Below, piece after piece: positions 10,651 to 21,800 of a stretch of DNA of 64,000 nucleotides; position 1 is the first letter of the stretch; each line of letters opens with the position of its first letter. The notes under the pieces are model-generated. The model had not been told where the DNA came from. It saw nothing but the letters and a program-made list of their open reading frames with translations, and ran no database searches. Origin of the DNA: Closterium sp. Naga37s-1 (lineage: Eukaryota; Streptophyta; Zygnematophyceae; Desmidiales; Closteriaceae); NCBI GenBank assembly GCA_947471745.1, contig CANJKZ010000768.1:2247501-2311500 (forward strand), given 5' to 3'. The position numbers were made by a program, and so were the translations under genes.

Positions 10651-12171
10651 TCATGAGCACGCTGCAACGTGCTCATGAACTAGTGTGTGTCGCTTATGCG
10701 AACTACTTATGCAAACGCGTGTCGCTTTCTGCCCTAGTGCTTAGGGTGCCGGCTTCTAAGATGTTGACTTCCCTGTTTTTGCTTGCGCAGGGCGTGTGAG
10801 CTGAGAAGGGAGATGAGGGAGGGAGTGGGAGGGAGATGAGGGAGGGAGTGGGAGGGAGATGAGGGAAGGAGGGACGGAGGGGTGTAGGGAGGGTAAAGGG
10901 GAATAGGCTAGCGGCGATTTATGCACTTCTGAATTTCATCTGGATGGTTGCGTGTTTATTATGGTATCTGTGCTTGTTTGCTTGTGTGTCACTGTGTGCA
11001 GGGAGTGAGAGCTGCATTTGCTGTTTTTTTCTTTCCTGTGCAGGAAGTTTGAGCTGCAATCATTGTTTATTGTGGAGAGCAAAGGGGGGGTTGGGTGGGG
11101 AAGGAGGGGAAGGGAGATCAGGGAGGGGGGTAGGGAGGGGAATGGGGGACAAGTTAGTGATGGCTTATGCTTTGGTGAACTTCATTGCCTATGCTTGCAT
11201 GCTTAGTATTAGCTATATGTTTCTGCGTTTTTTTTTCTGTCTGCGTATGTGTGAGCTTGTATGTGTGTGCGTACATGTATGTAGTGTTGTTTGTGTCTGT
11301 TTCGGGGTGAGTGCTAAGTGCCTCGTGTATGCAATTGGGGTTGTGATCGTTGGTGGGGCAGCTTTGCTTGCCTCTTCCATACCAGATCAATCGCAGTTGC
11401 ATCAATGATGCATTTTAGCACTAGCTTCGAAGCATTCACAACTGTTGTCCCTCGTTTTTGTACAAGTTAGTGTGCTGTCGTTTGTGACTGCTTTGGGGTG
11501 TGGTGCTAAGTGCCTCATGTATGCAACGTGGGTTGTGATCGTCGGTGGGGCAGCTTTACTCGCCTCTTCCGTACCATATCAATCCATGTTGCAACATGAA
11601 TGCATTATAGTATTCACTTCAAAATATTCACATATTGTTTGTTTGTTTGTTTTGTATTTTCCTCGTACAATTTTGCATGTTTTTTTTTTTCCACTGGTAG
11701 AAGTTTGCCTATGAGTGCGTTTCTTATCGTTATGTCATTTGTGCCAAGAGATTGTCCAATTGTTCCATTCGCCTTATCGACGATAATGGAATGATTGGAC
11801 ACATTTGTTTCCATTTTTCGGGTAACTTATGTGAACAGTGCTTTTTTCTTCATTTTGAGAAGAGAATCACTGTTCACATCAGTCAACCGAAAAGTGAAAA
11901 CGAATGTATAAGGTTGCTACGCAACCCAAAAATAGTATCAACCTACCATTCCATACTTAGGGCGTGTCATAAGAGTTCGTTCTCGCTATAGAACCCAACA
12001 CAAACGTAGAGAACATAAGACGAAACGCTCCCGAAACGCACAGAAACGCATCCACCGTATTCAAGTGAACTTTTACGACACGCCCTTATTCCAGCCTTGA
12101 CAGCCGTCGACATCCAGCACCACACAATCAGAACAGTGGAGGGTGCTGGCAACAGTAAACTCGGGCTCCCA
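10651..12171. other. Intergenic DNA with a partial tandem duplication
   Basis: A segment of about 130 bp at 11281-11412 is repeated at 11466-11602. Shared strings include GTGCTAAGTGCCTC, GTTGTGATCGT and GGTGGGGCAGCTTT, with many differences, so the duplication is old. Purine-rich GGGAGGGAGATGAGG repeats lie at 10810-10890. No gene recognised. Confidence 0.5.
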
Positions 12172-12285
12172 AGCCGAAATGTGCTGCCTACTTGGAAACC
12201 AAGGCGAAATGTGCTGCGAACACGGAAAACAAAGGCGAAATGTGCTGCGAACACGGAAAACCAAGGCGAAATGTGCTGCGATGGT
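12172..12285. repeat. 31-bp tandem repeat upstream of HK-A
   Basis: Roughly three and a half units containing GGCGAAATGTGCTGCGAACA, period 31 bp. They lie about 550 bp upstream of the HK-A start. A regulatory role is possible but there is no evidence for one. Confidence 0.8.
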
Positions 12286-12816
12286 CGGTTCTACCGAATC
12301 AAACTCGAACTCGACTGTCGTAAAAAAGTCCCGATTTCGGAACTTTTGTCGTAAGTGCACCAACATTCGTCAACCTTCTCCGTCCGCCACCGACGTCCGT
12401 CGGAAGATGGATGGACGTGGTGGGTTGGATGTGATTAGGCACTTCGGACATGCCTTTACAGCATTCAGCATCAATTCGTTTTTGTCACTCACTCACGCTG
12501 GCCTGGCCGGGCACGTAATTAACCCCCACCAAAACAGTGGCAGCTCAAACTATCCCTGCCAGCATTCTGTCTGATCTAGGATCCTCACCTCCTTAGAGCG
12601 GGTAATTTTCAGCTCGACTTTGTTACCCATCCCGGCCAGTCTGAACATTGACCCGACCAATGGACAAAGTGTGACATCTCACTGAATCGCCGCATGCATG
12701 CAAACGAACGAGAAAGACCCGCCCTCAGCGTGCTTAGGTGTTTGTCCTCAGCTGTGACGCACCCGTTCCCCGTTCCGCACACGTTAGTAGAAGCGCCTGC
12801 TTCCGCCGCGCGCCGC
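12286..12816 (+). other. Upstream region of HK-A
   Basis: No TATA box or other element can be named with confidence. A longer in-frame start exists at 12694, but similarity to HK-B begins only at the ATG at 12817, so this stretch is probably 5' UTR or promoter. Confidence 0.4.
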
Positions 12817-15800
12817 ATGCGGTCGTCGCAGGCGCATCGTTTCTCCCCGGCCCGCCTGCCGCCGGGTGTCGCGAGGACGCTGCTGTTGGCGGCGTGGGTG
12901 GCGGGATGGGCGGGGCTGTGCGCGTGGGTGGTGTGGTTCGCGCACTCGCAGGCCGCCAATCCGCGGCAGGAGGCGATGCGAGCGTGGTGTCGCACGCGCG
13001 TGCGATACCTCCAGCAGGACATCCGATCGTCCATCTCCCGCGCGCAGGTACGCGCGATAAGCCGTGCAAATTCTCCCCTCGCGTCGTCCATTTCGCGCGC
13101 GCGCAGGTGAGCCGGCGACCCGCCAAGTAAATCGCTGCTATACTAGGAGCCCATCTGACCGTTGACAAACCTTTAAACAAACCACATTTTAGCCTTCAAG
13201 CAAAATGAGGCGTCGGTGACTCCGTCCACAAAGATAAGGCACGACGGATGCGGACCAAGGTGGTGCCCACAACCGGGCCAGAGGCCTATGTGGCTCGGAA
13301 CGATGAGCAGCACCTCGTCCAATCGCATGCTCGTCTGACGCCGAGCCACATCGGCTCCGTCACGTCCTTCGCTTCGGTCGGCGTGGGGTCTGGTGGCATG
13401 CAGCGTCACACGGGCCTGGCATGCAGCGTCGTCCCTGGGCATACACGTGTCCTCACGCCAGCGGGTCGCGAAATGGCCAAGGGTCCCGAGGGGATCACCA
13501 GGATTTCGCCGGGCCCTCGCCGTCGGGGCAGCGCGAGAGGGTTACTAGGTCGTCGCGGGCAGGGCCACGGCGAGGGCTGCCTTCGCCCTAGGGTTACTTT
13601 CCCTCGCGCGAATTCAGAATCGCGCAGAGTCATGATGATCCGACCCCGGGACGCCTCTCGCGACGACACTCGCTCGTCCAGATCATCGCAGCACACGCGC
13701 ACGCGATTCACTACCCCTAGCCCAAGCAGTCGGACCTTGCCTTCCCTTGCCCGCTCTCTTCCTTCCTCCAACACCTCAACGGTGGTGACTTTTTCTTCAG
13801 TACCCAGTAAAACCAAACGACCCAAACTTTGGGTTTACATATGGGTCTCAGAATGGAACGTCTGTGGACTGGATTGGCATATGGGTTTAGAGGCATTCGC
13901 GAATAACCCCCGTTCTGACCCAGTGGCCTAGCGAGACGTTATACAGAAATGCGTGGCACCCGCTTGCGTCTCTCCCTCCTTAAGCTTCGCACCCGCCTCT
14001 CACCCGCCCAACCACAATTGCCGCTCGTGTGATCTCCCCTTCTCGTCTTGGGTTAGGTTGGGGTGAGACGATTTTGCAGATGCTCCTCTTCTCAGTCTCG
14101 CCTGCGCAGTCTCCCCGTCTCAGTCTCCCTTTCGCAGTCTCACCTTCTCAGTCTCACCTTCGCAGTCTCCCCTTCTCAGTCTCGCCTGCGCAGTCTCCCC
14201 GTCTCAGTCTCCCCTTCGCAGTCTCACCTTCGCAGTCTCACCTTCGCAGTCTCCCCTTCTCAGTCTCGCCTTCGCAGTCTCACCTTCTCAGCCTCTCCAC
14301 GTCCGTCTGCAGCAGCAGAGTCTTCCTGCCGCCATGCGCTTTCACATGCTGTTTCTTTCTTTTCCTTTGCACCCCCCACTTCTCACTCGCGGTGGCGGGC
14401 GCTCGCACTTTTATCGTCCAGTCTTCGCTTAAGCTTCAAACTCAGTCTCCCAACTTAGCCTCTCATTCTCCGAGTCTGTCAGTTGCCAAACCACTCGGTC
14501 TCCCAACCTATCATTTGCCAAACCACTTTCTAGAATGGAACCTCTGCTACTCTTACCCTATCCGCATGCACGCATTGCTCTTACCCTATCCGCATGCACG
14601 CATTGCTCTTACCCCATCCGCATGCACGCATTGCTCTTACCCCATCCGCATGCGCTGCACTTTGCTTACCCTTTTATTTCCCGCTCCTCCCTCCCCAACC
14701 GACCCACGCACCGCTCGCCGCCGCCCTCCCTCCTGCAACCGATCCCATTGTTTCCCCATACCCACTTTCCTTTCCTCCGTCCCTCCAACCCTCCCATGAC
14801 CCGTCCCCATCCGTCCCGTGACCCGTCCCTCCTTCTCATCTCTCCTCCTCCCCCACCCCTCCCAATCCTCGCATCTCCCACCTCCGGTGTCACGCTGCAG
14901 GAGACAATCGGGCTGGGCTGGAACCCTCCCCACCGCCTTGGGGACACTTTGGGCACGCAGCAGCAGCAACATCCCCCATCCCCCCCCCCCCCCCATCCCC
15001 GCCCCGCCTCCCCCCTTAAACCCTTCCCCCTACAACCCCTCCTTATGTCGCCCGCCTCACTCTGCACTGCAGGAGGCAATCGGGCTGGTAAGCGTTCTGG
15101 GGCACTTCGGGCCGCGCAGCAGCAGCAACCTGAGCTACTGGGGGCTGGCGGGGTGTGTGAACAACAACTCGATGTCTGACTACAACCTGCAGGTGGACGT
15201 GATCGGCAACTTCAGCACGGGCACCATCCTCATGATCGTCAGCGACCAAGACAGGTGAGATCCACGGGTTCCTATGAAAGCATGCATCTGCTGGGGTTCT
15301 AATCCAAGCCTGTCAGGGTGCAATCAGGGTTGTGAATGAGTAGCACTGGTGCGAGCCTGGCTGGCAGGCACTACGGACCCACCCTCCCAGCACTGCTTGA
15401 CACATGAGCCTGCCAGGGCTCCGATCCAAGCATGCATCTGCTGGGGTTCCAACTTCCAATCCAAGCCTGTGAGGGTGAAATCAAGGCGGTGAATGAGTAG
15501 CACTGGTGCGAGCCTGGCAGGCACTACGGACCCACCCTCCCAGCACTGCTTGACACATGCTGACCTGTGGCATCGCACTTACACCACTTCATATGACTCA
15601 TGTGAGCCCCTCCTCGCGTATGAGGACCCCCATGTGACCTCTCATGAGAGGCGTCTCAATGGAGGTCATTCCTAGGGTCGTGCTCTCCACCTCGTTCTCC
15701 ACCTCGTGCTCTCCACCTCGTTCTCCACCTTGTGCTCTCCACCTCGTTCTCCACCTCGTTCTCCACCTCGTGCTCTCCACCTCGTTCTCCACCTCGTGCT

Positions 15801-18800
15801 CTCCACCTCGTTCTCCACCTCGTGCTCTCCACCTCGTTCTCCACCTCGTTCTCCACCTCGTGCTCTCCACCTCGTTCTCCACCTCGTGCTCTCCACCTCG
15901 TTCTCCACCTCGTGCTCTCCACCTCGTTCTCCACCTCGTGCTCTCCACCTCGTTCTCCACCTCGTGCTCTCCACCTCGTTCTCCACCTCGTGCTCTCCAC
16001 CTCGTTCTCCACCTCGTGCTCTCCACCTCGTTCTCCACCTCGTGCTCTCCACCTCGTTCTCCACCTCGTGCTCTCCACCTCGTTCTCCACCTCGTGCTCT
16101 CCACCTCGTTCTCCACCTCGTTCTCCACCTCGTGCTCTCCACCTCGTTCTCCACCTCGTGCTCTCCACCTCGTGCTCTCCACCTCGTTCTCCACCTCGTG
16201 CTCTCCACCTCGTTCTCCACCTCGTGCTCTCCACCTCGTTCTCCACCTCGTGCTCTCCACCTCGGGGGCACGTTGACCCCTCCCTAGGCAGGCATCAGCA
16301 ATGGGCTCATTGCATGCGTTGGGCAGTGGCAGTGGCACTGGGCTCATTGCATTACACTTACACTTCTTCTCTCCTCCCCTCCCTGCAGTCCCCTGGTAGA
16401 GAGCATCATAGGCCATCCAATCCGCTCAGTGCTGGGCCTGCCCGCCCCAAGGAAGCATCTGATGGAGTGAACGTGTATGGCAGCATCTACCCCACCGTTC
16501 CCTGCTCCTCCCCTCCCGCTCCCTGCACTCCAGGCCTCTAGTGGAGAGCATCATAGGGCATCCAATCCAGTCAGTGCTGGGCCTCCCCGCCCCAAAGAAG
16601 GATCTGTATGGAGTGAACGTGTACGGCAGCATCAACCCTGACTTTCCAGTGCAGCCCTTCACCGACTTCTTTCCTCTCGTCCCTCTGGACCTCCGCACCA
16701 ACCTGTTAAAAGGGCAGACTGTCGCGGGTGCTCCTCTCTCTACTGGACCCGGATACGTGGCAATTGGTTCGTGGTCTCCTCTTTCCTCTGTGCCCTAACT
16801 CTCCCACTCTCTCGGTGTTTCAACTTTCTAGTGTCATCCCTGCTTCGTCCTATGTTTGCAAAAGTGTGGTCTGGAACAGGAGATTGTCATACATCGTGTG
16901 TGTTTGAATGTTCATCCCTCTGCAGAGTATTCCTTCTTGCCCTTACTCTTGCATTCTACTGGCTGCTATAAGGCCCCCACTCGGTATCGGGACTCCATTG
17001 CAAGGCGCGTTTCAAAGGGGTGCCACTAGGTCTTATGATCATGTGCTTTGCAACATAGGCCAGAATGCCCTTGTTCTTTATCAGATGACCCCCCTGACCA
17101 TGCATTCTATCAGTCACCACAAGTGGTCTGATCAAGTCTGCCATGCCTTCAGTGCAACAATATTAGCAGGTCTCTAGAGAATACTTTTGAAAGAAAGGAA
17201 CGGACTCGCCGTTCAACCGTTCAGTGCATCTTCCCCTCCCCTCCCGGCTTTCCTTGCAGTGTTTCTCATCCCCATCTTCCGCCATCCTCTGCCAGCCAGT
17301 GCGTCTTTGCAACAAATCCAAAACAGCATTAGCATTGCGTGGGCCGGTGTGGTGCATCTTGAGATGATGGCCCGAGAATTATTGCACATGCTTGAAACTG
17401 GTGAGTTCTTGAGGCATGAGTAACGGTTCGCCCCAAACATGCAATGTTCGCCCCTATCACGAACCTCGAAAACCCCAAATCTCCAAAATTATTTTACTGC
17501 TATTCTGCTCTTGTTGCGTGATTTTTGTTTGTGGAATCTCTATTTTGTCCCCTGCTCAACATGTTTGTGATTCTACATCTCACACTGGCTTGCTTGTTCT
17601 TTTCTCTCCTTTTTGCAAGCAGCAGCTCATACTCATTTGCCATGTACGACAACACGGACGCAGGCGTGCTGAAGCAAATATATGGCCCAAAAGAGCCACA
17701 GCTGGAAAGCCGTTCTGCCTTCCCATTTGTGCTGCCCACGCCTACGGTTGTGCCTCCCGAGCATCTGGAGCCTTTTCCTGAGAACGCATTTGGACGCACA
17801 TTCGAAGCACATTGCGGGTAAGTATACATTGCAGGTTGCAATCATGAGTAGGGAATTGGGCATGCGTAGGCACGCATAGAAGGTCGAGCCAAACTGTTAG
17901 GGAAAATGGAATGTACAAAGTTCGACCACAGAAATTGAACAAGTGAGTGTTTGACCTGAACCTGAACAGGTTCGAATCAAACATATTCGAGTTCGGTTCA
18001 AACTCACAATTCGTTATAATCACAATGTTCTTAGACACGAGCAAATTGCCAGGTCGGGTCGGGTGGGCGTTCTACTCGACCCGGTCTGGTTCTTTTTGGT
18101 CGGGGTTGGGTCGCATGCATCTGACCCGAGGGTCTTGGGTCAGCCCATAGGGCTCGGGTCGGGTCGACCCGAGACCCGGATTCAGCTTTTGAGTCGGGTA
18201 TTACTGGCCCGCCTGTTCGGGCTCACCTGACACAGATTGGGGTCGTGAATAGTGGAAACTGTTGTAATCTTATACTTCATACATCATCCATAAGCTAGAT
18301 TGTAGTCTCGTCATTTATTCTATTGGGGGATTGATGGGTGTACCCTCCAACCACAACTTGTGGTTGGTCAAGATTGGATGTGGTCCTTGCCCTTTGGTTG
18401 GCACTTGCCAACCTTGGTCCTTACCCCCACCAATCCCAACCAACTCACAAATATGGTTGCTTGTGCTACAAGCATCCTCACCATTGGCCAACTTAGTGGC
18501 CAATAGGGCTAGGACGCCTCACAATTGTCACACCGGCCGAGGATCGGGACCACACATCGTTATTGTGAGCATCTATCGCCACAACGGTGTTCTAAACTGC
18601 AGGGGACACGATCGTCCTCAGGATCCATTTTTGGCGGAGCTAGTACCGTTTATGAGAGTTTGAATGCTTGTGGTGGGTTTCCAGTACCGTAGCGGGTCGA
18701 TTTTGGACGATCTTAACGTGTCATGAGTTTACGCGAAAACTAGCGAAACACGGATACACTAGCATTTACGACATTGCGAAGCTACTGTACACTCACACAT

Positions 18801-21800
18801 CGATCCCTTGCAGGATCGATGTGTCATTTGTGATGCGTCCTTAGCTTCTTTTACACTCCTCTCTTCCTCCTGGCTTGTAATATAGAGCCTCCTGGCTTAT
18901 TACTTGAAACAACTTCTTGTTTTCTAACAGAAACAAGTCCGGTCAGTGCGGACCAGTGGACAAAATCGCTCCGATTTGTGCAAGTTGGCGTGTAAAATCG
19001 CCAACATGCGTGGGTTTGGCAGCCAAATACGCCGATCCGCGAGGATCGACGATTGGAATGGTTTGGGTCGGTCTACCTGAGTTTGGTTCGGGTCGACCCG
19101 AACAGATTATTTGGAAAAAATAATAATGAATAATTGTTTTATACGGCATATAATTTCAAACCGGGGGGCACCAACCATGGGACCACATTGATAGTGAAAT
19201 TGAGCGAGCAGAGAGGAGGTGGAGTCTAAGTTGGAGTATACTCTCAGAGCCTCAAGCGTATCGCGTATATATGCTTGCGTTTAAACGCTATACGCTATCC
19301 GCTAAGGAATACGCAATACGCAGTCAAATTGTTTTTAGGGCTGCTCGGAAAAAAAAATGCGGAATAGGTGCGGAATTTCTTGGTGAGCATTTCGCGGAAG
19401 TCGAAATGCTAATCGGTGGTCCAGGCAAGCGGAAATGTGACTTCAAAGTTTGGAGGCATGTCTGGGAATCCAAATGTTGAATCTCATATTAGTACCGCAC
19501 TGGAACCCATACCATCAACGAACTCCAACAAGTCCAAATCCACCCCCCCAACAAACCCCACGGTGCTTACCAGGCAGTCAGCCCTAATCTCGATATTTCT
19601 AGTTTTCATTTCATCTCGATCTCGCCGACCTCATTCTATCGACGAGTATGACTAGACTGCGGGCACCAACTTCGTGCTTTGCACCTCGCCCATCCCCCGC
19701 TCCTAACCTAACAAACTGCTTGGGGAATTTTTTTTAGGTGCCCGGGCCTGCGTATTCACTGCGTACAGGAAGACTCCCAAGAAGCGTTCGACGTTTATAT
19801 GCTAGCGGATAAACACTAGCGTATTAAACGAGAAACGCGTATTTTCCAACCAAGGGTGGAGTTTTATTTATCTAGTTATATACATATTTGCTAAAACCTC
19901 AGACCCTTTCACACATGATTTCTTTGTGGCCATGGTAAAAAAAATAGTTTACCCCCACACCCTCAATTTTATTGTGACCTGAGTTGTCTAACAGGAAAAA
20001 GGGTAGTTTTTTTTTTTTTTTTTTTTTGCCCATACAAATTGGTCCGTATATCACGGAAACTGTATTGTTTTGCATTGCTAAAGGGTGCCTTATTCACCTG
20101 CTTTTCAAAATTGTAGGTTTCAGGTTCCTCCCCTTATGTGGGACGTGGGCTATGCTCCCTTGCTATTGGGCCTGCTGGTGCTGCGGAGAGTCACTCTACA
20201 CTATGCATGAGCATTTGCCCCGGTCCGACATGACTTGGCCGGGCCAAGCGGGTTTTCGGGTCGGGTCGGGCCAGCCTCGGGCCAGGCCCCAGGGTGTTGA
20301 ATACCCTGACCCGATCTCGGGTCGGGTCGGGTCGGGTCAGGAAAACCCGCCTCCGCCCGCCCCCTGCACAAATCGGCACTTTCGCCCACCAATCTGCGCA
20401 AATCGGCGATTTCGCCCGCCGATCTGCACAGATCGGCGATTTTGCCTGCCGATCCGCGCAGATCGACAATTCTGCTGGTCAACTTAATTTCGTTGTGAGG
20501 AAGCGAGGAACCCCCTCCTCCCCGTGAAATTTGTTGAAACACAAAATTCCAACCAATTTGCCGCCACTTACTACTCGTCACCGCATTGGATCTCTACACA
20601 ACCCAACCCCCCAATGCGATTTCACAGCTCACGACATTGAGCTTAGTCCAACCCTAGGATGTCGAAGTGAAGTTAGGTAGGTTCCGCGGGACTAATGTTA
20701 GGCTTTTCTCTAAAGTCGAAACCAGGTCGGGCCTGACCCGACCCGAGTTCCCAGTTCCTGACTCGAATACGGGTCGGGTCGGCACGGGCCTAAAGCCCGG
20801 CCCGAGTTTCCTACTCGGGTCGAGTTTTAGGCCGGGCCGGGTCGGGCCGACCCGCCCGAGGCAGGCTATTGAAACCCCTGACCCTACCCGGGCAAAATCA
20901 CGAGTCGGGTCGGGCCGGCCCGACCCGCGTGGGCCTCCTGCTCGTGCCTACTCTACACTGGGAGCTGGACTACGGGGGAAGGCACGGGTGGTACGAGAGA
21001 TCGTAGCGTTTCTTGCGTTCTCTAGCACTTGCGTGTTCACAGGGCAAAACGGCAAGAGTTTCACTAGCAAGAGTTGAGAACTATGGTAGCAAAACCAATG
21101 GCAACAATGACTACATCAGATGTAAGATTTGCTAGCACACATGCAGGTCAACCGACAGCACAGCAAAGTCGGCGGCATGCCAGCACTGCAGGTTGGCACC
21201 GCGCCAGCGTTGCAGAAAGGCAGCATGCCAACAGAGCAAGTCGGCGGCTTGCCAACGCTGCACCAAGGCGGCTTGCCAACGCTGCTGCACAGCGGCCTGC
21301 CAGCGTTGCAACCGCAGGTGATACTAGCGCACATGCGCGCACCTACTTCGCAAGTGCTTGTAGACGTTGTGCACGTTGCGCACCACCACGATCGTTGCGC
21401 AGGTGCCAAGTCGGCCACATGCCGACGGATGCGCCTGAAGAGTCACGTCGACCTCGATATACTAGCCCGAGGTCGGTGTCGCCAAAACCACCTGGGCGAC
21501 GGTCGCGCACCCCCGCAGAACCTTGTTGCCCTGATTACTTGGTCGACGGGGAAACCGCCAAATCGGTGTTGACTTGGGCGGCCTAAACCCGCCAACTGCT
21601 GTAGTGCTCGTAGACCGGTCAGGTCGACGGCCACCAGCTGACTTTACCAGGTCGGATCCCCGCAGGTCGGCGTCCACAAGCCAGCGCCCTCCGGTCGGCG
21701 ACTTCCTTCGTCGACCACCCCGGCTGAAGTCGGCCGCCGGCTTCCCACGTCGGCGGCTTCACAGTGGTCCCCGCAGGTCGACCAACTTCGTCGACCTGCT

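Noticed and set aside
9567..10676. 369- and 344-codon Ser-Arg-Ala-Leu repeat proteins
   Set aside because: Pure translation of a simple GAGAGAGCGCGT array, open on both strands, with no non-repeat domain.
12694..12816. Upstream start codon for HK-A
   Set aside because: Similarity with HK-B begins only at 12817; the preceding residues are unrelated.
14818..15072. N-terminal extension of HK-A exon 2
   Set aside because: The frame is open upstream, but a CTGCAG acceptor at 15067-15072 joins exon 1 in phase 0 and HK-B starts at the same base.
15598..16416. Arg/Glu-rich repeat proteins of about 200-270 codons
   Set aside because: The CTCCACCTCG array lies inside HK-A intron 2 and is open in several frames.
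18050..18230. Third complete member of the GGGTCGGG hAT-like family
   Set aside because: Possible ends TAGACACGAGCA and TGTCAGGTGAGC exist but no 8-bp flanking repeat was found.
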